Shown: positions 45,022 through 53,687, counted from the first letter of the stretch. The stretch is 64,000 nucleotides of DNA from Fimenecus sp900545625 (GCA_963931525.1 OZ007023.1:310001-374000), one strand, 5' to 3'. Numbers and translations: made by a program. The notes: generated by a model from the letters alone, not told the origin.

Positions 45022-45474
45022 TCATGCTGCCACATATTCGGCGGTGAAGGTCAGCACATCCGCGTGCCTGCCGGCAGCCGCCTGCGCCCACTGATCCTCG
45101 CTCACGGCAACGGACAGCGGATAGACCGTGTCGATTGCGCCGGGCGCGAACACCATGGCGTCTGCACCGACGAGCGTGTAGCCGATCGTCTTCGTTGCGT
45201 CCGCATCATTGACAAGGTGGAACGCATTCTGCGAATCGACCGTAACGCGTACGACGTGGTCATACGCAAGCTGCAGCTTGCTTGCCGTGACTTCCCCGAG
45301 CGCCTGTTCGGGCGCTTCCCAGGGGATCGCGGTGTCGGCGGGGATAGAGATCTCATAAGCTGCCTGGTCGCTTTGCGTGGAGATCTGCATGCTGCCGACA
45401 TCCTCTGCGAAGGCGGGCAGTGCGCAGAGCGCCAGCAGTACGACCGCCAGCCCCACGCAAATCATTTTCTTCAT
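45022..45474 (-). CDS. Small secreted beta-domain protein, paralog 6
   Basis: The 150-residue product has a signal peptide (MKKMICVGLAVVLLALCALP, then AFA). The domain shows SMQISTQSDQ, YEISIPADTAIPWEAPEQ, IGYTLVGADAM and the ending AAAGRHADVLTFTAEYVAA. The GRHAD in the last strand replaces G-x-Y-x-D. It is the first small gene after the giant protein, 71 nt from its stop. AAAAGGAG is 11 nt before the ATG. Confidence 0.8.
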   Translation of the reverse strand: MKKMICVGLAVVLLALCALPAFAEDVGSMQISTQSDQAAYEISIPADTAIPWEAPEQALGEVTASKLQLAYDHVVRVTVDSQNAFHLVNDADATKTIGYTLVGADAMVFAPGAIDTVYPLSVAVSEDQWAQAAAGRHADVLTFTAEYVAA

Positions 45475-45545
45475 CCGACATCATCTCCTTTTCGGAAAAG
45501 TTGTATAAATAGCATCTATCTTCAGCCTTTTCAGGCAGGGTCACC

Positions 45546-48500
45546 TTACGGTGTTGTTGTATCGGCGCCGTTAAACGTTATTTCGTACTGGATCGTACCG
45601 GTATAGGTGTCATGCGCCACATCCCAATCCGAAATCTGGATCTGCATCGGCGCATCCGCCGTTGCATTGGTGGCGGCACCAGGGCCGGTGAACGTCTTTT
45701 CTGCGCTGGCGAGCGTGAAGGTCAAGGTATCCTCCGTATTTTCGGAGATCATCTCTCCATCGTTAAGCGCTTGCGCGTCGACTGTCAGCGAAGAACCGTC
45801 CAAAAGCACGTAATCGACCGAGTAACCGTTGTCGTTCAGGTCTGTCGTGGAGTGGAGAGCAACAGCCCCTGTCTCGCCCCATGGGATTTCAACAATTTCA
45901 GCGGGGATCGACACGGAATAGAATTCTTCGGCGGTCGTCTCATAGATGATCTCGACGGTCTTGGTCTCCGTCACCTGACGTTTGATGCCATTGCGGTCGG
46001 TATAGGTGTAAGCGAAGGTCAGATCCACGGTATCGGACAAGGTTTCGGAATACAAGGACGGATTCGCTACCGACACTGTAAATTCAATGGTGTCACCCGA
46101 AAGGTTCGCCACACCGTTTTCCTCAGCGGTCAGCGTGTAGGGAAGGACCTGCGTGCCGTCCGCTGCGCAAAGCGTATACCCGTCGCCGGAAGTCATGCTC
46201 AAAAGCGTAACCTGTTCCGCATCATTTGCATTCAGGTACGATTGAAGATCGCTGAGCTCATAGGTGAATGTCGAAGACGGCGTATTGGAACCGTCATATT
46301 CCAGCTTAACAGCAAGGGCATACGCGGAGTTGCTCGGCGTAGTCGCCGCGTCCGAATCCAGCGCGCTGTTCATCACCGGGAACAGGTCGTAGATCTGCTG
46401 GATGACGTCGTAGAGCTCCGCTACGTCGTGGTAGGTAGCAATGAGCGACTCATACTCGGCGATGGTGTTGAGGAGATTTGTGCGGTCGGTCGCCGTGAAC
46501 GTGCCGTCTGCCAGCTTCTGCGCAGCATCTTCGTACTGCGCCTGATACTTATCCTTAAGCTGCACCACGCCGCCGTTCACCGTCTGACCGCTTGCATTGG
46601 TATAGGTATCGGTATTATTCAGCAGCTTTTCGCATGATTCGGAGACATTTTCCACGCCGTCGCGGATGCTGCCGTCCGCCATGAGGACTTTGGCGAAGTA
46701 GTTGTTGTTCCGATTGAAATTGGTGAGTGCCGTTTCGAGCGTTGCAATATTTTCGTCGCTGACGGAAATAAAGAAGCCTTCATTGACCGTCGCACCGTTC
46801 TCCGTCCAGGAGCCGTAGGGCTTGGTCTTGTCGTAGGTACCGCTCGTCGGGTAGACGTTGCCGTCGCCCGCGACGCCGAGACTGCCCGTTGCCGCCCTGT
46901 CGGGATACAGCTGCGACATGGTCTGGTACAGGGCGTCTGTGCCGCCCGTATACAGGGAGCTCAAGAAGGTCAGCGACTGTGTGAGTGCGGGTTCGAGCGA
47001 AGATACACAGCGCATCGCCGCATTGTAGGCGTTGAGGAATTGTCGGCTCTGCTCAGGGAACTGATCTTTTTGGCTCTGCGTCCATTTGGAGTAGCCGTCG
47101 TTGTACCACTCGATGATCTGCGCCGCGCTCTCCGCCGTCAAGCCATAGGCCGCATAGTTCACCGCATCCGCCGTGCCGTCGTTGTCCGTATCGATCACGC
47201 CGGGATACGGCAGGTCATATTCGCCGGAGGTGTTGCCGTCGGCGACCGCCAATGTGCCGCTCAGTTTGAGATCCGAGAAATAAACGTTGAACAGCTGCGA
47301 GGGGGAGATGGCGGCGTAATATTCACCGATCTCCTCCGCAGTGGCGTTTTGGTACCCTTGCAGGATCGCATATGCCTGCTGCGTGGAGCGAAAGCCCTTT
47401 TCGGCTTCGGTCAGCGCATTGTACAACAACTGCGCGTCGCTCAGCGCCTGATTGAACTCAGCGCTCCATGACTCACTGGTACTGGTACTCGGCTCAAGTG
47501 CCGCAACGGCTTCTTCAAATGCATTCTGATACTGCGATGGGACGCCCAGCACCTCGCCGAAGGTCGAGTGAACCGTCGCGCCCGTGTTGTAGTCCGACGT
47601 GTAGCCGAAGCCGATGTTGTCGATGACAAAGGTCTTGCCCTCGAGTGCGTCCGACGATGCAGCACTGTTGTCCGGGGCGATGCCGATGTTCACGCGGTAA
47701 ATGCTGTTCAGCCCGGCTGCATATTCGCTGAGCTTAACGGCGCCCGTGCCGCCGCTGGTCGCCTGCAGCCAGTTATCTTTAAACTGGTAGAGGGGGATCA
47801 TGATATATCCCTCGTAGCCGGCGAGCGTCAGGCCGTTGGTCGTCACGTCGGAGTTAAAGTAGTTTGCGCCGTGCCCGCCGGCGGAGCAGTCGACCCATTC
47901 GCCGGTGCTCATATCCATCAGGAAGATGATCTTATTGTCCGAACTGCCGCCCATGGCAAGGGTAAAGTCGTTCGCGCCCGTGCCGTCGCGGTGTGAGCCC
48001 GTTGTGATGGAGGCGGTCAGCTTGAAGTCAGAAAGCTGCGAGAAGTCCGCGTAGAATACCAAACCGAGCGGGAAAGTGCTGCTCGCTGCGTTGCCGTTGG
48101 GACCCTCCAGCACATCGCCGAGGTTCACAATGCCCATGTTGTGCGTCATGGCATCGTTGTTATCGCCGTCCGGGGCGGAATAGCTGTCGAGCGAGACACT
48201 CAGGATGTTATACATGCCGTTCCCGTTGCCGCCGCTTGAGCCGCCGCCGTTATAATACGAAGAATTGATGGTGACCGCAGCGCCGTGCGTCCCGTTAAAG
48301 CCCGCGTCCGTCACCGTCGCCTTGGTGCCGTTAATCAGCGTGTCCCCTCTTACGGTGCCGTCCACGATGGTACCGTTCTGCATGGGATCGGCATAATTGC
48401 CCAAGTTGGGACTGTTCGCATCCAGCTGGCTGTTGTCCCAAGTGCCGAGGAAGGTGCGGGTGGTGGAGCCATAGGTCAAAAAGCCCTTGGTATAGCGATA

Positions 48501-50954
48501 GTCGCCGTATCTCCACATACCGTTGGGGTCGTTTTCAAACAAATCGGATTCCGTGCCGATCGAAAGCGATTCAAAATCGTTGAACAGCACAAATTTGTTG
48601 CGCGCCAGCGTGTTGCCCGCGACGTCTAAGTCGGTGCTCGAATCGACACCGACCAGGGCGGCGTAGTCAAGCAGCTTTTGCTCCTCCGCCAAAGAAAGCG
48701 CATTGAGCTGTGTCAGATTCAAACGCGTATAGAGCGAATACGCGCGGACGATCTCGGTCTCCAGCGCGTCGCTGACAGAGGAGACCGTAGAGGGATCGGG
48801 CAGCTTTTCAAGGGAACGCACCAGCTGCGCCACAAGCCCCGTAGCCCCTTCGTCCACCGCGTTTTCATAGCCTGCGTCGTTGTTGGACGGGTAGGTGTAG
48901 GTGCCGTCGTCATTTTGAATGATCGTGCCCGCTTCCACGCACAGGTCGCGCGCCGTGGTGAATTTCTCCCACACGGAGGTAAGCCCCAGCGACGCTGCCG
49001 TTGCGGCTAAATTCTCTTCCGAAAGGAAGTCGCTGCGCCCGGCGGCGACCTCCGCCGCAATGAAGTCCTTATAGCCCTCGCGGTAGCCGTCAAGCATCTC
49101 GGAAATATACTGCACCGCACGGTAATCGCCCTCGTCCGGGAAGGTGATCAGTTCATCGATCTGGTTGAGAATGCTGCGCGGGATCTCGGTTTTCTGGTCA
49201 TAGTAATCGGTCAGGGGCTTTCCTGCGTCGTCAACCAAGTCGATTTCGTAATTGCCCGAGCTCTTATACAGCATGACCGAGTCCATATAAAAGCTGTGGT
49301 TGACGCTGTCCGCGCTCATGCTCGTGTACGAGAAGCCCGCGCCGCAGAGGTCGTCGATCGCCTTATATCCATTTGCGCGGTTTTGGATGTTGCCGCTGTC
49401 ATCTACATAGGCTTTTGCTTCTGTTCGGTTGCTCGCGCAGTCGCTTGCGCTGTAACCGACGGCAAGCATCGCAATGCCCCACGTGGGATTTATAAGTTCG
49501 GGGTAATCATTCGCATAATTAGTTGGAAAGATATATTGCTCTTGATCCGAATCGCCGGTGTCCTGCTTAACATTCTTGTCCATGGAAAGCTGACGCCATT
49601 GAATCAGCAGAGCCTCGGAAATCGGCGTTCCGGCAGCATCCACCAATACCTTCTCTGTCAACGGCACTGTAGATTCGTAGTATTCGCGAACCGCATTCTC
49701 ATCGCGCGTGTTGGTCGCAAAAACGCCGTTATCCACGCCAACATTTTCGTCCGTCTGCCCAAAATTGTCATTATGCGCCTCTACATAACTGTCTTCCGTT
49801 GAGCAGAAGAACTGAATCGGAATACGAATATAGCCCCTGTAATCTGACAGACTGATTCCGCCGTTTTCGTCAAGCGGCACTTTTTGCCACGAGCCGTCAT
49901 CCTCCTGAAGCAGGACATAGCCGTCGTTGCCCGTGTAAGCCGTTGTGGAAAACATTTGACCGTAGTTGTCATCTCTGTCGGCGACATTATTATATTCCAC
50001 GCCGCCTTGCCAAGCCATATTGTCCCAATAGAACTCACGATAGCGTTTGCCCTGTGTGGAAAGGTTAAAGGAAAGACCCTCCACAGACACTTGGGTTAAA
50101 TCAAACCAATACCACACTTCTTCTGCGCCCGTACCGATCCAGTGATCGCGTGACCATGTAGTGTTAAAGGTCTGGTCGCCCGTGCCCGTTACATAGAACT
50201 GGTACGCGCCCGAGCCGCCGTCGCCGCCCCACTGGGTCTGCCCGCGGAAATCAAGCTGGTTCGCACCCGTTCTGCTGGAAGCAATATAATCCAACCTGCC
50301 GCTGCCGGCACCGTCGGAAGACAGGGCACTGTCTGTATATGCGCTGTCATCTGCCTTTGCACGTTCAAACATGAGCATTTCGCGCATGCCCGTCTCGTTT
50401 TCGACAAGCGGGGTATACGCTTCCTCGTCATATTCAAAGCGCGGGACGTCGGAAACGGTGGTCGTGATCGCGTCCGAGACCCAGCCGGTGCTGTCCTGCG
50501 CAAGGACCTCGACGCACAGGCGGTGCGTGCCGTCCAGCGTGATACCCGCTGCCAGCATTTCCTCTTCCGTGAACGTCACCTCAAAGGTGCCTTCGACCGC
50601 CAAGGTCATGGTCGAGGCATCCACCGTGATCTTGGCTGACGGCACATTTTCCGTCGCCGGGTCGTCATGCACCTGTGTATACACCCCTAAGTCATACAGC
50701 GTTATGTAATAGGCCGCTATAGACTTGGTGATGTAATCGGTGTTCACGGTCGCCTCGGGGACGGAAACCGTCACATCCCCTTCCTCCGTTTCCCACGCCC
50801 ACAGGGTCGCGTCCTCTGCGAACGTCGGGGTCGGGTCATACGTCCCCGGGCTCAGAGGCGCAGCAAGCGCTAAGGGCAGGGATACCGCCACCAGAATTGC
50901 GCTCATTACGAGCGCGGTGACACGTTTCCAGACTTTCAACCTCTTTTCTTGCAT
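45546..50954 (-). CDS. Giant secreted multidomain protein ending in the paralog domain
   Basis: This protein has 1802 residues and a signal peptide (1-32). Two large beta-rich modules, about residues 190-570 and 785-1118, share the pattern Y-R/E-G-Y-I-x-I-P and a late DSVMLYKSSG/VDNIGFGYTS strand, and resemble carbohydrate-binding jelly rolls. Long helical regions lie at about 575-780 and 1118-1560. The last 125 residues repeat the domain of the six small proteins: FYSVSIPAEIVEIPWGE, LLDGSSLTVDA, LTFTLASAEKTF and HDTYTGTIQYEITF. There is no C-terminal anchor. ATG 50954 follows AAAGGAG by 10 nt. It is first in the operon; no clear promoter was found upstream. Confidence 0.8.
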   Translation of the reverse strand: MQEKRLKVWKRVTALVMSAILVAVSLPLALAAPLSPGTYDPTPTFAEDATLWAWETEEGDVTVSVPEATVNTDYITKSIAAYYITLYDLGVYTQVHDDPATENVPSAKITVDASTMTLAVEGTFEVTFTEEEMLAAGITLDGTHRLCVEVLAQDSTGWVSDAITTTVSDVPRFEYDEEAYTPLVENETGMREMLMFERAKADDSAYTDSALSSDGAGSGRLDYIASSRTGANQLDFRGQTQWGGDGGSGAYQFYVTGTGDQTFNTTWSRDHWIGTGAEEVWYWFDLTQVSVEGLSFNLSTQGKRYREFYWDNMAWQGGVEYNNVADRDDNYGQMFSTTAYTGNDGYVLLQEDDGSWQKVPLDENGGISLSDYRGYIRIPIQFFCSTEDSYVEAHNDNFGQTDENVGVDNGVFATNTRDENAVREYYESTVPLTEKVLVDAAGTPISEALLIQWRQLSMDKNVKQDTGDSDQEQYIFPTNYANDYPELINPTWGIAMLAVGYSASDCASNRTEAKAYVDDSGNIQNRANGYKAIDDLCGAGFSYTSMSADSVNHSFYMDSVMLYKSSGNYEIDLVDDAGKPLTDYYDQKTEIPRSILNQIDELITFPDEGDYRAVQYISEMLDGYREGYKDFIAAEVAAGRSDFLSEENLAATAASLGLTSVWEKFTTARDLCVEAGTIIQNDDGTYTYPSNNDAGYENAVDEGATGLVAQLVRSLEKLPDPSTVSSVSDALETEIVRAYSLYTRLNLTQLNALSLAEEQKLLDYAALVGVDSSTDLDVAGNTLARNKFVLFNDFESLSIGTESDLFENDPNGMWRYGDYRYTKGFLTYGSTTRTFLGTWDNSQLDANSPNLGNYADPMQNGTIVDGTVRGDTLINGTKATVTDAGFNGTHGAAVTINSSYYNGGGSSGGNGNGMYNILSVSLDSYSAPDGDNNDAMTHNMGIVNLGDVLEGPNGNAASSTFPLGLVFYADFSQLSDFKLTASITTGSHRDGTGANDFTLAMGGSSDNKIIFLMDMSTGEWVDCSAGGHGANYFNSDVTTNGLTLAGYEGYIMIPLYQFKDNWLQATSGGTGAVKLSEYAAGLNSIYRVNIGIAPDNSAASSDALEGKTFVIDNIGFGYTSDYNTGATVHSTFGEVLGVPSQYQNAFEEAVAALEPSTSTSESWSAEFNQALSDAQLLYNALTEAEKGFRSTQQAYAILQGYQNATAEEIGEYYAAISPSQLFNVYFSDLKLSGTLAVADGNTSGEYDLPYPGVIDTDNDGTADAVNYAAYGLTAESAAQIIEWYNDGYSKWTQSQKDQFPEQSRQFLNAYNAAMRCVSSLEPALTQSLTFLSSLYTGGTDALYQTMSQLYPDRAATGSLGVAGDGNVYPTSGTYDKTKPYGSWTENGATVNEGFFISVSDENIATLETALTNFNRNNNYFAKVLMADGSIRDGVENVSESCEKLLNNTDTYTNASGQTVNGGVVQLKDKYQAQYEDAAQKLADGTFTATDRTNLLNTIAEYESLIATYHDVAELYDVIQQIYDLFPVMNSALDSDAATTPSNSAYALAVKLEYDGSNTPSSTFTYELSDLQSYLNANDAEQVTLLSMTSGDGYTLCAADGTQVLPYTLTAEENGVANLSGDTIEFTVSVANPSLYSETLSDTVDLTFAYTYTDRNGIKRQVTETKTVEIIYETTAEEFYSVSIPAEIVEIPWGETGAVALHSTTDLNDNGYSVDYVLLDGSSLTVDAQALNDGEMISENTEDTLTFTLASAEKTFTGPGAATNATADAPMQIQISDWDVAHDTYTGTIQYEITFNGADTTTP

Positions 50955-51076
50955 CGTCTGAAAGCTCCTTTCCGATTTTGGATTCCGGAGGCCGCAGCCC
51001 CGGTCTACGAATACCGCCAATGGCGGAAATATTTAACAAAACTGATGTTGTGCAGCACCGTTTGACAGGCGCTTTC

Positions 51077-51272
51077 CCTTGCCCCCTCGTCAGAGGGAGG
51101 AATGGTAGACGAAATACTGTCGGTCGCCGCTTATCCTTGCCCCCTCTGACGAGGGGGCTGGCGAGCGCCAGCGAGACTGGGGGAGAGATTCGTTTTGTTT
51201 CTCTTTGTCTCTCCCTCCGGTCAAAACGGCGCATACGCCGTTTTGCCACCTCCCTCGTCAGAGGGAGGAACG
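51077..51272. repeat. Hairpin repeats flanking the DUF559 gene, left block
   Basis: Three related units are visible. Units 1 (51077-51102) and 3 (51205-51272) hold the palindrome CCCTCGTCAGAGGG; unit 2 (51134-51185) has the same palindrome reversed plus CTGGCGAGCGCCAG. Unit 3 reads GTCTCTCCCTCCGG, a hairpin CAAAACGGCG/CGCCGTTTTG, then CCACCTCCCTC and the palindrome. It is a direct repeat of the right block except for the hairpin. The 337-bp gap 50955-51291 holds only this block and the 5' leader of the giant gene. Confidence 0.7.
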
Positions 51273-51291
51273 GTTGACAGTTCGCGGCGTT

Positions 51292-51663
51292 TTACGGCGG
51301 CATCGCTTGTTTTACCGCACGATCTATACAAGTACAAACTTCATAAAAGTTATTGTCTATATCTAAATTACAGAACCGCAAAACTTTCAAATGGTGCTTT
51401 TTCAACCTTTCTTCCCGCTGTGCATCATATGCTTTCTGCGTTTCTGTATAGTGCCCGCCACCGTCAAGCTCAATAACCAAGCGTGCTTTCGCACAGTAAA
51501 AATCCACTATATATTGGTCGATGACTTTTTGCCTTTGAAATCGAACCGGATATCCACGCAAAAAGCGCGTCCACAATTTGATTTCCCAAGGCGTCATATT
51601 TTCCCGGAGCTCTTTTGCTCGTACAATCAATTTTTTATCGTACGGTAACATAGAATACTCCAT
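51292..51663 (-). CDS. DUF559 endonuclease-like protein
   Basis: This 123-residue protein belongs to the DUF559/Vsr-like PD-(D/E)XK group: LRENMTPWEIKLWTRFLR, then FRFQRQ-type VRFQRQKVIDQYIVDFYC with the catalytic Asp, and LVIELDGGGHY with the E-x-D core, ending in VLRFCNLDI. AAGGGA lies about 9 nt before the ATG. The gene is visibly AT-richer than its neighbours and sits between two near-identical repeat blocks, so it is probably mobile. Its substrate is unknown. Confidence 0.85.
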   Translation of the reverse strand: MEYSMLPYDKKLIVRAKELRENMTPWEIKLWTRFLRGYPVRFQRQKVIDQYIVDFYCAKARLVIELDGGGHYTETQKAYDAQREERLKKHHLKVLRFCNLDIDNNFYEVCTCIDRAVKQAMPP

Positions 51664-51680
51664 TCTTTTCTGTCCCTTAT

Positions 51681-51737
51681 GTCTCTCCCTCCGGCACGCG
51701 CTCTTGCGCGTGCCACCTCCCTCATCAGAGGGAGGAA
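51681..51737. repeat. Hairpin repeat flanking the DUF559 gene, right block
   Basis: The unit reads GTCTCTCCCTCCG, a hairpin GGCACGCGC/GCGCGTGCC, then ACCTCCCTCATCAGAGGGAGG. The frame is the same as unit 3 of the left block, in the same orientation, but the central hairpin has a different sequence. Confidence 0.7.
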
Positions 51738-51758
51738 AGACTTCGGGCTTGCCCCGCC

Positions 51759-52574
51759 TTACTCCGCTTCTTCCGCGATGATCACCGTCTTGAAGTCCAT
51801 TTTGTTCAAGGGGCGCTGCTCGCGGTCAAAGCTGAAGGTGTCGAAATGCACCACGACGTCATATTCGCCCGCGTCCAGTGCACGGTCCAGCGTGAAGCGG
51901 GAGATCGAATAGCCCGGCGGCAGCAGATCCGATGTATAGATCGTTTCGTTCGTGTCGGCCAGGGTGATCGTGATCTGGAAGTAGCAGGGGTTGACCTCGG
52001 GATTGGAGAATATGTAATTCTGCTCCCGCTGCCCTGCAACAAAGTGCATTTCCGTAATGCCCGTGAACTGGATGTTCGCGCCGGCGGTGTCGATATGCTC
52101 GGGGACGTCCAATTCCCCTTCGCCGAGCTGCGCGTTCGGGTCGACCACGCCAAGCGGCGCGGTGGTGGTCTCCGGCTCCGCGCTTGCTTCGACCGCCGCG
52201 CGGATGCCGAACGCAAGCCCTGCGATGAGCGCCAGCGCCAGCAGCGCGAGCAAGATCCACAAAAGCAGCGTATCGCGCATGACGGCGATATAATCGTTAC
52301 CGCCGACGGGTACATAGCCCGCCACGCGCTTGTGCGCGAGCTTCGCGACGCTGTAAACGATCTCCTCGCCCTCGCCGCCCGACGAAAGCGTACCGAGCTG
52401 CTCGCGGCCCGCGCCGATCTGCCCGCGGACGTTAAACCCGCCCGACGGGTACAGCGTTTTCATATCCTTACGCTTGATATAGGAAACGGTAAAGTTTGCG
52501 GAAGAATTGTTATACGTCCCGCGCGCCTCGCCCGCGCCCGAATAATCCGCATGAAACAACAGGGGTTCTGCCAA
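51759..52574 (-). CDS. Single-pass membrane protein with extracellular beta domain
   Basis: This 271-residue protein starts at TTG 52574, 8 nt after GGAGG; a longer frame exists upstream but would cross the promoter. Residues 1-108 are a soluble, probably cytoplasmic domain (NFTVSYIKRKDMKTLYPSGG, VRGQIGAGREQLGTLSSGG). A helix follows at about residues 109-134, then a Glu/Pro/Thr linker and a beta-sandwich ectodomain (NPCYFQITITLADTNE, LPPGYSISRFTLDRALDAGE). It is encoded directly upstream of the surface-protein operon, separated by the DUF559 insertion. It may couple that assembly to the membrane; this is inference. Confidence 0.7.
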   Translation of the reverse strand: MAEPLLFHADYSGAGEARGTYNNSSANFTVSYIKRKDMKTLYPSGGFNVRGQIGAGREQLGTLSSGGEGEEIVYSVAKLAHKRVAGYVPVGGNDYIAVMRDTLLLWILLALLALALIAGLAFGIRAAVEASAEPETTTAPLGVVDPNAQLGEGELDVPEHIDTAGANIQFTGITEMHFVAGQREQNYIFSNPEVNPCYFQITITLADTNETIYTSDLLPPGYSISRFTLDRALDAGEYDVVVHFDTFSFDREQRPLNKMDFKTVIIAEEAE

Positions 52575-52640
52575 GGTGTATACCTCCGAATTCGGTAAAA
52601 TGAAAATTATAGAGAATGACCCTATAATTAGGGATGTATT

Positions 52641-52670
52641 ATTATACCGCCTGCGGAAACAATTTGTCAA
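52641..52670 (-). promoter_or_regulatory. Promoter of the membrane protein gene, near consensus
   Basis: The minus strand reads TTGACA, 18 bp, TATAAT, both hexamers perfect, about 70 nt before the TTG at 52574. It is one of the strongest promoters in the window. Confidence 0.8.
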
Positions 52671-52896
52671 CAAAATATTAAAAATTTATCGGGAAAAAAC
52701 CACTTATTTTTCGCGCTTTGTCGCCTTTTACTGAGCAGATTGTACAAAGTTTGATGGAAAATTTTCACAATTCGTTCAAGCATCTTGTATTTTATACACA
52801 CAAGCCGGCAGCGCGCGCCGCAGGGGGTGGACGAGCTTGCCGCCGGCCTGTGTTCGGTATCGGGCGGTTTCGCCCGTTGCCGAAGGGGATAACGTA

Positions 52897-52937
52897 TGTA
52901 ACGAAATGTTACATTTTTATTGTAACAAATCGTTACA
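52897..52937. promoter_or_regulatory. Twin palindromic operators upstream of the XRE gene
   Basis: TGTAACGAAATGTTACA (52897-52913) and TGTAACAAATCGTTACA (52921-52937) are both TGTAAC-N5-GTTACA, with centres 24 bp apart. The second overlaps a TACAAT that could be the -10 of the XRE gene. This is the layout of a self-repressing promoter. Confidence 0.7.
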
Positions 52938-52951
52938 ATAAAGTCAAGGTG

Positions 52952-53182
52952 ATGCGTTTGGTTGGGTTAAAAGAAATCCGCAAACAGCGGGGCTTAAATC
53001 AACAAAAGGTCGCCATGGATCTGCACATCACGCGAGAGGCGCTCTCGCAGTACGAAAACGGCAAACGGGAACCGGGCCAGAAAATGCTTATCCGTATGTC
53101 GGAATACTTCAACGTGTCCATTCACTATCTGATCACGGGGCACGAATTCCAAAAGAAGCATCCCGACCCGCCCGAGCGCTGA
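52952..53182 (+). CDS. XRE-family transcriptional regulator
   Basis: This 76-residue protein is almost only a helix-turn-helix: LKEIRKQRGLNQQKVAMDLH, then ITREALSQYENGKREP and MLIRMSEYFNVSIHYLITG. It resembles phage- and plasmid-type repressors and probably acts as a dimer on the twin TGTAAC-N5-GTTACA sites 15-55 bp upstream of its start. ATG 52952 directly follows AAGGTG, leaving no spacing; the TTG two codons later has 6 nt and may be the real start. It is transcribed away from the membrane protein gene; other targets may include the surface operon. Confidence 0.83.
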   Translation: MRLVGLKEIRKQRGLNQQKVAMDLHITREALSQYENGKREPGQKMLIRMSEYFNVSIHYLITGHEFQKKHPDPPER

Positions 53183-53429
53183 TGCAGCGTGCTGCGCATT
53201 ACGCAGGGCAGCGGATCGATGTGCAAGTATTCCGCGTGCTTATTTCTCCGCTGCGTGCCGTTTACAAGTGCGCCGGACATTGCTCGCGGCGCGGGGGGCT
53301 TGTGTGTTTCCATATTTTTCCCCACATATATTTTGCATTTTGACCCCTTGCCGCAAGGTTTGCAAGGGGTTCGGGACGAAATGTCATGTTTGCAGGGTGA
53401 AAAGCACAGGGCGTTTGCAGAATCCCGGC

Positions 53430-53687
53430 TTCAGGGAATAGAGGTCGGCTGTTAGAAAGCCGATGTGTACGGGCAGGATTTGCGCGTTGCCGCAGCTGCG
53501 CAGAAAGAATAAAATTTATAGTGGCAAGGGCGGGAGATCCACATAGCAGAGGAATCTCCCGCCCTTACGAATTTCAGCAGTATTTTAATGGTTTTCGCCG
53601 CCGAAAGGTTATACAAACACGCGGTTTTGATGAAACGCCCCACGCACGACTTCTCACCTCTGACCTCTAACCCCTGAAATCTGAAAA
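53430..53687. repeat. Intergenic repeat element, copy C (degenerate)
   Basis: The right array is clear at 53650-53687 (CTCTGACCTCTAACCCCTGA and flanking steps); the left one (about 53436-53470) is worn. The core shares GCTGCGCAGAAAGAATAAAA with copy A and then has a palindrome around GGGCGGGAGATCC / GGAATCTCCCGCCC. The right end abuts a terminator. The rest of the 574-bp gap, 53183-53429, shows only a hairpin CCCCTTGC/GCAAGGGG at 53344-53369. Confidence 0.65.

Larger units (their letters stand above)
52575..52951. other. Intergenic region between divergent genes
   Basis: This 377-bp gap holds the minus-strand promoter at 52641-52670 and the twin operators at 52897-52937. A short hairpin CGGGCGGTTTCGCCCG (52860-52875) and a GC-rich stretch at 52803-52850 have no clear role. 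No further gene is visible. Confidence 0.6.

Noticed and set aside
41155..45474. Sortase-assembled pilus of the known Gram-positive type
   Set aside because: The small proteins lack LPxTG signals and pilin-box lysines, and no sortase gene is in the window. Only the terminal gene has a sorting-signal-like end.
41155..50954. Chaperone-usher type fimbriae, suggested by the G-x-Y-x-D-x-L-x-F-T final strand
   Set aside because: The strand pattern is similar, but no chaperone or usher is encoded and the gene set points to a single-membrane cell.
51292..53182. Prophage or restriction-type defence island (endonuclease plus XRE repressor)
   Set aside because: Only one DUF559 gene and one small repressor are present, without integrase, structural phage genes, methyltransferase or other defence genes.
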